Below, in pieces: positions 8,283 to 16,032 of a DNA stretch of 64,000 nucleotides. Position numbers and translations under genes: made by a program. The notes under the pieces were generated by a model. That model saw only the letters and a program-made list of their open reading frames with translations, made no database searches and was not told the DNA's origin. Every line of letters begins with the position of its first letter. Position 1 is the first letter of the stretch. Location: NCBI RefSeq assembly GCF_027497495.1, contig NZ_CP114205.1, positions 4,464,001-4,528,000 of the forward strand, in the 5' to 3' direction. This stretch comes from Streptomyces tubercidicus. GTDB lineage: Bacteria > Actinomycetota > Actinomycetes > Streptomycetales > Streptomycetaceae.

Positions 8283-8510
8283 CTATGAACGCGGCTTGAT
8301 CCACGTCATCCGCTCCCGCTTCCAGGCCGCGGGAAAACGCCCGTCCCGCGGCGCCGGGAGGCCCAGCGCGGGGGAGTACGCCTGATACACCGTCACCGTC
8401 TTTTCGGTGTACTGGGCGCGGATCCGGTGGCGGGGTTCGGCGGGGTCGGCGGTGTGCGCACGGGCGGCGGGGGCGTCAGGGTCCTCAGGCGCTTCAGCGG
8501 TGGTGCTCAT
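8283..8510 (-). pseudogene. Truncated DUF4291 gene
   Basis: A 75-residue reading from ATG 8510. RHRIRAQYTEKTVTVYQAYS and RFPAAWKRERMTWIKP match the N-terminal hallmark of DUF4291, a family of roughly 190-200 residues in which MTWIKPSF is followed by a long conserved domain. Here a stop comes three codons after WIKP and the other frames do not restore the family pattern, so about 60% of the domain is missing. It is probably a non-functional remnant. Confidence 0.65.
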
Positions 8511-8575
8511 GGGGGCATCTTGAGGGAGGGCGGCGAGCGGGAGCCACCGAAATTGCGTCGGGCGGGCGGAGGGAG

Positions 8576-8914
8576 TTACTCCGGTTCTGGGTAGATGTTC
8601 AGGCGGCCGAGGTGGGGCTGTCCCAGCCATGTCAGCGTGACGGACGCGGCTGCTGAGCGTTCGGCCAGGTGCGCCTTCAGGGAGCGGGTCGCCATCAGGA
8701 AAGCCTGGAGGGAGTCGACCCCGAAGGCCGCCAGGACGTTTTCGTCGCCGAGGCCCAGGATCTGGTGGGGGCAGCACCAGTCTTCGCCGGTCCCCAGGGG
8801 ATCCGGATGTGGTGTGCCGAGCTTGACCACCACCGGCGTGCGTCCGCCGTCCCGGGTGACGGCTTCCAGCTCTCGCTCGGCCATCACTTCGCCGAGCTCG
8901 TAGACCATCGCCAT
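8576..8914 (-). CDS. DUF6968-like small protein
   Basis: A 112-residue protein from ATG 8914, with GGCGGGGAA just upstream. The segments VVVKLGTPHPDP, CCPHQILGLG and AAFGVDSLQAFLMA resemble the DUF6968 family, small proteins with an N-terminal beta sheet and a helical end, function unknown. Two adjacent Cys and a His could bind metal. The family name is from memory. The upstream gap to the deaminase gene contains a 27-bp tandem repeat. Confidence 0.6.
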   Translation of the reverse strand: MAMVYELGEVMAERELEAVTRDGGRTPVVVKLGTPHPDPLGTGEDWCCPHQILGLGDENVLAAFGVDSLQAFLMATRSLKAHLAERSAAASVTLTWLGQPHLGRLNIYPEPE

Positions 8915-9018
8915 GGGTTCCCCGCCTCGTCGGCTCCGGTTCGGTGCCGCACGATAACAAGGGCCGGTGTCTGCCGGTCCAGGGCAGGGGAGCGGCAGGC
9001 GTTCGCTCGGTCGATGCC

Positions 9019-9072
9019 GTCGGTGCCGTCGGTTTCGTCGGTGCGGTCGGTGCCGTCGGTTTCGTCGGTGCC
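9019..9072. repeat. Two tandem copies of a 27-bp unit
   Basis: The unit runs 9019-9045 and again 9046-9072 with one mismatch at the final base. It is itself built from GTCGGT nonamers. It lies between two minus-strand genes, inside no credible gene, and is a likely slippage site. Confidence 0.8.
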
Positions 9073-9166
9073 GTTCGCGAATGGCGGGGCGTCCGTGGGG
9101 GACGCGGTCCGTGCCCGGTCTTCCTTGCGCCGTCGGGGCGCCCTCGCCCTTGCCGTCGGGCCGCCC

Positions 9167-9712
9167 TCACCCGTCCCCGATGTCCTCCTGCCACAGTTCC
9201 GGTCGCGCCCCGATGAAGTCGCGCATCAGCGACGCGCAGCCGGGGTCGTCCAGCAGCACGATGCGTACGCCGTGGCGGGCCAGCCAGTCATGGCCGCCGT
9301 GGAAGGTGCGGGCCTCGCCGATGATGACGCGGGAGATGCCGAACTGGCGGACCAGGCCGCTGCAGTACCAGCAGGGGGAGAGGGTGGTGACCATCGTTGT
9401 GCCGCGGTAGCTGCGTCGGCGTCCGGCCGCGCGGAAGGCCGCGGTCTCGGCGTGAAGGGTGGGGTCGCCGTCCTGGACGCGGCGGTTGTGGCCGCGGCCC
9501 AGCAGGGTGCCGTCCGGCCCGTAGAGCGCCGCGCCGATCGGGATGCCGCCCTCGGCCAGTCCGGCGCGGGCCTCGGCGACCGCCGTCGCCAGCATGGCGC
9601 GGGCCTGTTCCTGCAGATGGTCGGGGTGTCCGGTCGGGTCGCTGTGCCCGTCGACGCTGCCGTGCAGCCGGAACTCGTCGCGGTCCTGGCCCCAGTCCTG
9701 GGTACGGTCCAT
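9167..9712 (-). CDS. Yeast-type (Fcy1-like) cytosine deaminase
   Basis: A 181-residue protein from ATG 9712. It has the zinc deaminase signature: HAE (His ligand and catalytic Glu) and SPCWYC (two Cys ligands). GGIPIGAAL, TTLSPC, and the end ERPQDWFEDIGE-like ARPELWQEDIGDG match small fungal cytosine deaminases rather than the large amidohydrolase CodA. It would convert cytosine to uracil in pyrimidine salvage. A guanine deaminase role is a weaker alternative. It has an N-terminal extension of about 35 residues. Confidence 0.85.
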   Translation of the reverse strand: MDRTQDWGQDRDEFRLHGSVDGHSDPTGHPDHLQEQARAMLATAVAEARAGLAEGGIPIGAALYGPDGTLLGRGHNRRVQDGDPTLHAETAAFRAAGRRRSYRGTTMVTTLSPCWYCSGLVRQFGISRVIIGEARTFHGGHDWLARHGVRIVLLDDPGCASLMRDFIGARPELWQEDIGDG

Positions 9713-9740
9713 GGATTCACCGTACGCCGTGGGGAGTGGC

Positions 9741-10181
9741 TCAGCCCGCGGCCGGCGGGGTGTCCTCCGGGCCGTCCGCGGTCCCGTCCCGCTTGCCGTC
9801 CTTGCGGCGCAGCTCGTCCTCGCGGCGGCGCAGATCGGCCTCCCAGTCCTTGAGCAGCGCCTCGTCCTTCGTGTTGTCCGGGCGCTGCGGGCTCTCCTGG
9901 TTGAGGGAGCGGAGGAACTCGGGGTTGTCGTCCGGCGCGACGAACGTCGTACGGCGGTTGCGGCGCCACTCCGACGGGGCGAAGCCCGTTACCGCCCGCC
10001 GCTGCTTGCCCGCCACCAGCCAGGCGACCGGGCCGACCAGCACCTCACCGAAGAGCAGGACGATCAGCACCCAGGCCACCTTGGGCAGGCCGCGCACCTG
10101 CGATTCGGGGGTGTTGAGGCAGTCGATGAACGCATAGATCCACAGCGCCAGCACCAGAAGGAACGGCAGATACCTGAGCAT
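9741..10181 (-). CDS. PLDc_N-domain membrane protein
   Basis: A 146-residue protein from ATG 10181. Two transmembrane segments (LRYLPFLLVLALWIYAFIDC and VAWVLIVLLFGEVLVGPVAWL) make the PLDc_N domain, followed by a basic tail and a charged coiled-coil stretch (DEALLKDWEADLRRREDEL). The frame extends to 10271 but that would add non-hydrophobic sequence. In actinobacteria this gene often sits beside the UbiD-type menaquinone decarboxylase. No enzymatic role is known. Confidence 0.8.
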   Translation of the reverse strand: MLRYLPFLLVLALWIYAFIDCLNTPESQVRGLPKVAWVLIVLLFGEVLVGPVAWLVAGKQRRAVTGFAPSEWRRNRRTTFVAPDDNPEFLRSLNQESPQRPDNTKDEALLKDWEADLRRREDELRRKDGKRDGTADGPEDTPPAAG

Positions 10182-10269
10182 GGCGGAACGGGCCCCCTGC
10201 GCGTGACGGCGGGCCCTCGCCGGGGCCCGGTGACCCGTCCAGGGTAGTGCGTGCCCGATACTGGAACGC

Positions 10270-11724
10270 ATGGCTTATGACGATCTTCGCTCGTTCCTGC
10301 GCGCGCTTGAGCGGGATGGTGACCTCAAGCGCATCAAGGCCGAGGTCGACCCGTATCTGGAAGTCGGGGAGATCGTGGACCGGGTGCAGAAGTCCGGCGG
10401 CCCGGCACTGCTCTTCGAGAACGTCAAGGGCTCGGCGATGCCGCTCGCCATGAACGTCTACGGCACCGACCGCCGGCTTCTGAAGGCGCTGGATCTCAAG
10501 GCGTACGAGGACATCAGCGGCAAGATCGGCGGACTGCTCAAGCCGGAGCTGCCGCACGGTTTCGTCGGTGTGCGCGAGGCGTTCGGGAAGCTCGCCGGCA
10601 TGACGCACGTCCCGCCCAAGAAGGTCAAGGAAGCGCCCGTCCAGGAGGTCGTGCTCCAGGGTGACGACGTCGACCTGGAGCGGCTCCCGGCGCTGTTCAC
10701 CTGGCCCGAGGACGGCGGCTCGTTCTTCAACCTGGGGCTGACGCACACCAAGCACCCGGAGACCGGGGTGCGCAACCTCGGCCTGTATCGCCTGCAGCGC
10801 CACGACAAACGCACCATCGGCATGCACTGGCAGATCCACAAGGACAGCCGCAACCACTACCAGGTCGCCGCCAAGCGCGGGGAGAAGCTGCCGGTCGCCA
10901 TCGCCTTCGGCTGCCCCCCGGCCGTGACGTACGCCTCCACCGCCCCGCTGCCCGGCGACATCGACGAGTACCTCTTCGCCGGCTTCCTCCAGGGCAAGCG
11001 GATCGAGATGGTCGACTGCAAGACCGTGCCGCTGCAGGTCCCGGCGCAGGCCGAGGTCGTCATCGAGGGCTGGCTGGAGCCCGGCGAGATGCTGCCCGAG
11101 GGCCCGTTCGGCGACCACACCGGTTTCTACACGCCGCAGGAGCCGTTCCCGGCGCTGACCATCGACTGTGTGACGATGCGTAAGCGGCCGCTGCTCCAGT
11201 CGATCGTCGTCGGCCGACCGCCGACGGAGGACGGCCCGCTGGGACGCGCCACGGAGCGGTTCTTCCTCCCCCTCCTCAAGATCATCGTCCCGGACATCGT
11301 GGACTACCACCTCCCCGAGTCCGGCGGCTTCCACAACTGCGCGATCGTCTCGATCGACAAGAAGTACCCCAAACACGCACAGAAGGTCATGCACGCCATC
11401 TGGGGCGCGCACATGATGTCGCTGACCAAGCTGATCGTGGTCGTGGACGCGGACTGCGATGTGCACAACCTCCACGAGGTCTCCTGGCGGGCGCTCGGCA
11501 ACACCGACTACGCCCGTGACCTCACCGTCGTCGAAGGTCCCGTCGACCATCTCGACCACGCCTCCTACCAGCAGTTCTGGGGCGGCAAGGCGGGGATCGA
11601 CGCGACGAAGAAGTGGCCCGAGGAGGGCTACACGAGGGACGGGGGCTGGCCCGAGATGGTCGAGTCCGACCCGCGTACGGCGGCGCTGGTCGACCGCCGT
11701 TGGAAGGAGTACGGCCTCTCGTGA
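10270..11724 (+). CDS. mqnL: UbiD-family menaquinone biosynthesis decarboxylase
   Basis: A 484-residue UbiD-type protein of normal family length (SPDRRLL-like YGTDRRLLKALDL near 65, GMHWQIHKDSRNHY, EGPFGDHTGFYTP near 280). UbiD enzymes use prenylated FMN to decarboxylate aromatic acids. In the futalosine pathway this step removes the carboxylate of the naphthoate ring. Its partner that makes the cofactor, UbiX/MqnM, is at 14448, and the prenyltransferase mqnP overlaps its stop by GTGA, so the two are co-translated. The assignment follows the Streptomyces mqnL-mqnP-mqnM arrangement. Confidence 0.92.
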   Translation: MAYDDLRSFLRALERDGDLKRIKAEVDPYLEVGEIVDRVQKSGGPALLFENVKGSAMPLAMNVYGTDRRLLKALDLKAYEDISGKIGGLLKPELPHGFVGVREAFGKLAGMTHVPPKKVKEAPVQEVVLQGDDVDLERLPALFTWPEDGGSFFNLGLTHTKHPETGVRNLGLYRLQRHDKRTIGMHWQIHKDSRNHYQVAAKRGEKLPVAIAFGCPPAVTYASTAPLPGDIDEYLFAGFLQGKRIEMVDCKTVPLQVPAQAEVVIEGWLEPGEMLPEGPFGDHTGFYTPQEPFPALTIDCVTMRKRPLLQSIVVGRPPTEDGPLGRATERFFLPLLKIIVPDIVDYHLPESGGFHNCAIVSIDKKYPKHAQKVMHAIWGAHMMSLTKLIVVVDADCDVHNLHEVSWRALGNTDYARDLTVVEGPVDHLDHASYQQFWGGKAGIDATKKWPEEGYTRDGGWPEMVESDPRTAALVDRRWKEYGLS

Positions 11725-12623
11725 GCAGCGCATCCGCAGCCGTCCCGCAGCCGGGGCGCACCAAGGCCTTCCTGCGCCTGGTGATGATCGAGCACTCGGT
11801 CTTCGCGCTGCCCTTCGCCTACATCGCCTCGCTGACCGCGATGTACGAGTGGGACCGGCACATCCACTGGGGCCGGCTGCTCCTCGTCACCGTCGCCATG
11901 GTCGGCCTGCGGACCTTCGCGATGGCCGCGAACCGCATCATCGACCGCGAGATCGACGCCCGTAACCCGCGCACCGCGCAACGCGAACTGGTCACCGGCG
12001 CGGTCTCGGTGAAGTCCGCGTGGACGGGCGCCCTGATCGCGCTCGTCATCTTCCTGGGCGCCGCCGCCCTGCTGAACCCGCTGTGCCTGGCGCTCGCGCC
12101 CCTCGCGGTGGTGCCGATGGTGGTCTATCCGTACGGCAAGCGGTTCACCAACTTCCCGCAGGCGATCCTGGGCCTCGCCCAGGCGATGGGACCGATCGGC
12201 GCCTGGCTCGCGATCAGCGCGGACTGGTCCTGGGAGGCGACGATCCTCGGCCTTGCGGTCGGCATCTGGATCGGCGGCTTCGACCTGATCTACGCCTGCC
12301 AGGACGTCGAGACCGACCGCGAGGTCGGCGTGCGCTCGGTACCGGCCCGCTTCGGCATCCCGGCCGCGATCTGGGGAGCGCGCGGCTGCCACCTCGTCAC
12401 GACGGGGCTGTTCGCCTGGTACGCCGTGGCGACCGGCGCGGGGGTGTTCCTCTGGCTGGGCCTGGTGATCGTGGCAGCGGCGTTCCTGTACGAGCACACG
12501 ATCGTCAAGCCGCATGACCTGACCCGGCTGAACCGGGCCTTCTTCCAGGTCAACGGCTTCATCGGGATCGCGCTCTTCGTGTGTGCACTGCTGGATCTGA
12601 CGGTGCGGGGGCTGGCGGTCTGA
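11721..12623 (+). CDS. mqnP: UbiA-family prenyltransferase for menaquinone
   Basis: A 300-residue integral membrane protein starting at the GTG inside the mqnL stop. It has both Asp-rich motifs of the family: NRIIDREID (NxxxDxxxD) and DVETDREVG, binding prenyl diphosphate through Mg2+. About eight hydrophobic helices follow. It would attach the polyprenyl chain to the 1,4-dihydroxy-6-naphthoate-derived ring. The chain could come from the synthase at 53940. A longer frame from 11613 is only an extension through mqnL. Confidence 0.92.
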   Translation: MSSASAAVPQPGRTKAFLRLVMIEHSVFALPFAYIASLTAMYEWDRHIHWGRLLLVTVAMVGLRTFAMAANRIIDREIDARNPRTAQRELVTGAVSVKSAWTGALIALVIFLGAAALLNPLCLALAPLAVVPMVVYPYGKRFTNFPQAILGLAQAMGPIGAWLAISADWSWEATILGLAVGIWIGGFDLIYACQDVETDREVGVRSVPARFGIPAAIWGARGCHLVTTGLFAWYAVATGAGVFLWLGLVIVAAAFLYEHTIVKPHDLTRLNRAFFQVNGFIGIALFVCALLDLTVRGLAV

Positions 12624-12650
12624 GGATTGGCGGTCTGGTTGGCGGTCTGT

Positions 12651-12710
12651 GGGTGTGAGCTGACCCTGCGGGGCCGTGCTGAGGGTGTGAGCAGCCCCTG
12701 CGGGGCCGTG
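12651..12710. repeat. Imperfect 32-bp direct repeats after mqnP
   Basis: A 28-bp unit at 12651-12678 recurs at 12683-12710, differing only in a 3-base centre. Just before it, GGCGGTCTG occurs three times, the first inside the last codons of mqnP. The region is non-coding. Confidence 0.7.
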
Positions 12711-12793
12711 CGCGCGCCTCCTTTTATCCGGCAACGATTACGGAGAGTGATCGGTTCCTTCCGGTTTGGTGAGTTCGGTGAGTTCGGGGTGAA

Positions 12794-12815
12794 CCCGCCC
12801 CGGGGTGGGGGCGGG
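12794..12815. terminator. Hairpin between convergent genes
   Basis: CCCGCCC (12794-12800) pairs with GGGCGGG (12809-12815) around an 8-base loop. It lies between mqnP (plus) and the DUF4870 gene (minus) and could act on both strands. There is no T tract, as is common in Streptomyces. Confidence 0.5.
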
Positions 12816-12843
12816 CTCGGCGGCTGCCGGAGTGGGTGGAGGG

Positions 12844-13506
12844 TCAGCCCTTGCTGAGGGGCCAGGCGATCAGGCGTGGGTAGGTCCACAGTTCGCCGCG
12901 GGTGGCCTTGACCGTGCCTATGAGTGCGCAGATCACGCCGGAGAGGGCGTAGCTGCCGAAGATGACGATCACGGTCACCAGGGGGACCGCGAGGCCGGAG
13001 CCGTTGCGCTGTTCCTCGGTGGCGGCCGCCGCGAAGGTGAAGGCGCTGGCGAAGTACAGCACCGCGCCGAGGGCCGCCATGATGGCCTGGGTGATGCCGT
13101 AGTTCACCGCCTGAGTGGCGTGGTGGCGGATGTACGGGTCGTGCTTGTGGCGCTCGTTGCCGCGCAGGGACAGCGGGTAGATCCAGCCGAGGAAGGCGCC
13201 CAGGCCGCAGCACATCATCGTGCCCGCCGTGACGGTCAGCAGCGCGCCGAGGTGGGACCACATCGCCGGGCCGGAGGAGGGGGCGGGGGCGGGCGGCTGG
13301 TTGCCGTAGCCGTGGACCCCGGGCTGCGGCGGTGTGCCGGGGTAGCCGTAGCCGCCGGGCTGCGGGACGCCAGGACCAGGCTGCGCCCCGCCCGGCCAGC
13401 CCTGCTGTGGTGCCCCGCCCGGCCAGCTCTGCTGAGGTTCGCCGTATGGCTGCTGAGGTCCGCCGGACGGCGGTCCGTAGCCGGTGGGCTGGTGGTAATC
13501 GGACAT
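12844..13506 (-). CDS. DUF4870 membrane protein with Pro/Gly-rich N-terminus
   Basis: A 220-residue protein from ATG 13506, preceded by GGGGGAG. The first 75 residues are Gln/Pro/Gly/Tyr-rich and disordered. Then four transmembrane segments carry the DUF4870 pattern (MWSHLGALLTVTAG, HATQAVNYGITQ, YALSGVICALIGTVKA). Function is unknown. It sits in the membrane with the disordered tail in the cytoplasm. It precedes no obvious partner and is convergent with mqnP. Confidence 0.85.
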   Translation of the reverse strand: MSDYHQPTGYGPPSGGPQQPYGEPQQSWPGGAPQQGWPGGAQPGPGVPQPGGYGYPGTPPQPGVHGYGNQPPAPAPSSGPAMWSHLGALLTVTAGTMMCCGLGAFLGWIYPLSLRGNERHKHDPYIRHHATQAVNYGITQAIMAALGAVLYFASAFTFAAAATEEQRNGSGLAVPLVTVIVIFGSYALSGVICALIGTVKATRGELWTYPRLIAWPLSKG

Positions 13507-13736
13507 GTTGTGCTCCCCCGTAGGTGCTGCGTACGTACTGTGTCTGTCGTGCCCGCGTTGGCGTGTGCCGTGCGCGCGTTGCCGTGTGCGGCGCAGTGCA
13601 GTGCAGCGCGGCCGCGCGTTCGCCCCGGGGCGCGCGTCGCCGTGCGCCCACCCCGCATGCTGCCTGGTCCGGCCGCCCCGAGCCCAGCGCCCTACGCGGC
13701 CCGGCCCGGCGCCCCGCGCCTCCCGTCCGCCCGAGG

Positions 13737-14330
13737 CTACGCGACGGGCCGCACCTCGCCCGCGGGCAGTTGGCCCGGAGCCCGCACCCGGAAGGCGAAG
13801 GCCGCGAGCACGCCGCCTATGAGGCCGAAGAGATGGCCCTGCCAGCTGATGCCGCTGTCGGTGGGGAGTGCGCCCCAGAGGATGGAACCGTAGAGGACGC
13901 CCACGACGAGGCCGATGCCGATGTCGAGGAGTTTGCGTTCGATGAAGCCGCGCACCAGGAGGTAGCCGAAGAGGCCGAAGACGACGCCGGAGGCGCCCGC
14001 GGTGTTGCTGCCGGGCGCGGCCGTGAGCCATACGCCCACTCCGCTGGCGAGGATGATCAGCAGGGCGACGGCGACAAAGCGGCGCACCCCGCTGCGCAGC
14101 GCGGCGACCAGGCCGAGCAGCAGCAACGGCAGGGTGTTCGCGGCGAGATGGCCGAAGCCGAAGTGCAGGAAGGCGGCGGGCACGACGTCTGCCAGCTCGG
14201 CGGGTTCGCGCGGGGTGATCCCGAAGGTGTCCAGGGCGCCGCCGGTGGCGAAGTCGACGCCCTCCAGCAGCCAGAGCAGGGCCACCCAGCCCAGCATCAG
14301 GCAGATCGCGGGCTTCGCGCGTGAGGTCAT
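13737..14330 (-). CDS. Rhomboid-family intramembrane serine protease
   Basis: A 197-residue polytopic protein. The catalytic dyad is visible: Ser114 in GASG and His166 in GHLFG. The FLHFGFGHLAANT segment (54-66) supplies the usual His/Asn of the oxyanion region. Six hydrophobic segments match the minimal rhomboid core. It would cleave transmembrane substrates within the membrane. Substrates are unknown. It diverges from mqnM, with about 117 bases between starts. Confidence 0.88.
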   Translation of the reverse strand: MTSRAKPAICLMLGWVALLWLLEGVDFATGGALDTFGITPREPAELADVVPAAFLHFGFGHLAANTLPLLLLGLVAALRSGVRRFVAVALLIILASGVGVWLTAAPGSNTAGASGVVFGLFGYLLVRGFIERKLLDIGIGLVVGVLYGSILWGALPTDSGISWQGHLFGLIGGVLAAFAFRVRAPGQLPAGEVRPVA

Positions 14331-14447
14331 CTCCGGCCGTCCCTTCTCGTCCCCCGGTGGGGCGGCCCCCGGCGGAGCTTCGCGAGGGGCACACAGGAGA
14401 GGAACGGCCGTGAGGGGGCCGATGGTTCCGCCGGATAGGCTCGATGC

Positions 14448-15173
14448 GTGGAGCCGCCGCGTAACGACACCAGTCAGCAGGACCCCGGCCGACGCCGTCC
14501 GTGGGTTGTGGGAATCTCCGGCGCGTCCGGGACGCCGTATGCCGCGTCCGTTCTGCGCGGATTGCTCGCCGCCGGGGAGGCGGTGGATCTGATCGTCAGC
14601 CGGGCGTCACGGCTGACCCTCCTGGACGAGACGGGCATCGCCTTCCGGGACGCTCATTGGCGCACTGACCTGCGGGAATGGCTGGCGCGCGGAGCCGATG
14701 GCAAACCGTCGACGTTTCCGGTGACGGATGAGGACCTGGCGGATGTGCGGTACTGGGCGGCCGGGGATCTGGCGGCCGGGCCCTCGTCGGGCTCGTATCC
14801 GGTGAAGGGGATGCTGATCGTTCCGGCGAGCACGGCGTGTGTGGCCGGGGTGGCGCTGGGGCTCTCGAAGGATCTGCTGCAGCGGGTGGCGAGCGTGATG
14901 CTCAAGGAGCGGCGGCGGCTGGTGGTCGCGGTGCGCGAGACGCCGTTGAACGGTCCGACGCTGAAGCATCTGGTGACGCTGGACGAGGCGGGCGCCGTGG
15001 TGCTGCCCGCCTCACCGGCGTTCTATGCGGGGGCGACGCATATCCAGGATCTGGTGGATTTCGTCGCGGGCCGGGCGCTCGATGCGGCGGAGGTGCCGCA
15101 CGGGCTGTACCGGCGGTGGGAAGGGGAGCTGGGGGGCGGCTCCAAGGAGGAGGGGGCCCCGGAGGCTCCTTAG
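14448..15173 (+). CDS. mqnM: UbiX-family flavin prenyltransferase
   Basis: A 241-residue protein from GTG 14448. The FMN-binding GISGASGTPYA motif (22-32), the IVPASTACVAGVALGLS loop and RRLVVAVRETPL are UbiX hallmarks. UbiX joins dimethylallyl phosphate to FMN to make prenylated FMN, the cofactor of UbiD enzymes such as MqnL at 10270. The C-terminal 20 residues are charged and probably disordered. Its stop overlaps the stop of a small convergent gene. Confidence 0.93.
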   Translation: MEPPRNDTSQQDPGRRRPWVVGISGASGTPYAASVLRGLLAAGEAVDLIVSRASRLTLLDETGIAFRDAHWRTDLREWLARGADGKPSTFPVTDEDLADVRYWAAGDLAAGPSSGSYPVKGMLIVPASTACVAGVALGLSKDLLQRVASVMLKERRRLVVAVRETPLNGPTLKHLVTLDEAGAVVLPASPAFYAGATHIQDLVDFVAGRALDAAEVPHGLYRRWEGELGGGSKEEGAPEAP

Positions 15174-15301
15174 CGCTTCTTGGCCGGGGTGCGGCCGAAG
15201 AGGCGCCGGGTCCGCGGTGCCGCGGTCCGGTGGGCACGTGAACGATTGGCCTGGTCCTGCAGCTCGCGCATGCGGGCGTAGGCCATCTCGATCGAGTACA
15301 C
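15170..15301 (-). CDS. Unannotated 43-residue basic protein
   Basis: GTG 15301 follows AGGAG at a good distance. The product starts MYSIEMAYARMRELQDQANR and ends in a run of Arg/Lys (TRRLFGRTPAKKR). The helix followed by a basic tail suggests nucleic-acid or membrane contact, but no family is recognised. It is convergent with mqnM, sharing bases of both stop codons, and divergent from the Lrp gene. It may be missed by length cut-offs. Confidence 0.6.
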   Translation of the reverse strand: MYSIEMAYARMRELQDQANRSRAHRTAAPRTRRLFGRTPAKKR

Positions 15302-15370
15302 GGTGACAGCTCCTGTGAGATCGTCTTTGACCGAAAGATTCGCAGGGTTGAAGCCCTGTATGCCTTAGAT

Positions 15371-15401
15371 TCTACATGCAAAACCCGAAAATGCAGAAAG
15401 A
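15371..15401. promoter_or_regulatory. AT-rich imperfect palindrome upstream of Lrp gene
   Basis: TCTACATGCA (15371-15380) and TGCAGAAAGA (15392-15401) are inverted repeats matching at 7 of 10 positions, in an AT-rich patch unusual for this genome. The site ends 17 bases before the Lrp start. It also lies in the divergent promoter region of the 43-residue gene. Lrp/AsnC regulators usually bind such sites at their own promoters. Confidence 0.5.
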
Positions 15402-15418
15402 TTGGAAGGCTTGAGGGC

Positions 15419-15877
15419 ATGGACGCGGTGGATAGGCAGCTCATCCAGGCACTTCGCGAGAACGGGCGTGCCTCGTACGCGGAGCTCGGCCGGCTCGTCG
15501 GCCTCTCCGGGCCCAGCGTCACGGACCGGATCAACCGCCTCGAAGCGGCCGGCGTGATCACCGGTTACCGTGCGACCGTCGACGCCGCCTCCCTCGGCCT
15601 CGGCGTCACGGCGCTGGTGGGCATCTCGCTGTCGGACGCCACCGACCACGAGGACGTCGCGCAGCGGCTGCGGGACCTCGAAGAGATCGAGGACTGCTGG
15701 TTCATCGCGGGCGAGGACTCGTACATGCTCAAGGTGCGGGTGGGTGATGTGGACGGCCTGGAGAGCACCATCCGGCGGCTGTCCGGCACCAAGGGCGTCT
15801 CCCGTACGCGCACCACGATCGTGCTCTCCACCAAGTGGGAGAACCGCGTCGGCCAGCTGCCCGAAGAGGCCGAATAG
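15419..15877 (+). CDS. Lrp/AsnC-family regulator
   Basis: A 152-residue protein of normal family length. The N-terminal HTH (DRQLIQALRENGRASYAELGRLVGLSGPSVTDRINRLE as positions 5-43) is followed by the RAM ligand domain from about 65 (SLGLGVTALVGISL, VEDCWF-like IEDCWFIAGEDSYMLKVRV). It would form dimers and octamers and respond to an amino acid or other small ligand. It lies between mqnM and mqnE and could regulate them or its divergent small neighbour. The ligand is not deducible. Confidence 0.92.
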   Translation: MDAVDRQLIQALRENGRASYAELGRLVGLSGPSVTDRINRLEAAGVITGYRATVDAASLGLGVTALVGISLSDATDHEDVAQRLRDLEEIEDCWFIAGEDSYMLKVRVGDVDGLESTIRRLSGTKGVSRTRTTIVLSTKWENRVGQLPEEAE

Positions 15878-16032
15878 GCCGCCGGGCGCCTACGGGGCAC
15901 ACCGGGGCGGACGGGCGCGCCAGGGGGCTCCGTCCGCCTCCGTTACAGGGGAGTACGCTCAACGAAGCCCGTTTCCGGCTCCGTCAGAGCACCGAAACGG
16001 CACCGAATACGGCAGAGACTGGGAGGCGACGG

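Noticed and set aside
9019..9072. CRISPR-like array
   Set aside because: The two units are contiguous with no spacers and no cas genes are near.
8669..9853. 394-codon plus-strand ORF over the deaminase region
   Set aside because: It is antisense to the well-supported cytosine deaminase and DUF6968 genes and has repetitive Arg/Gly/Ala composition.
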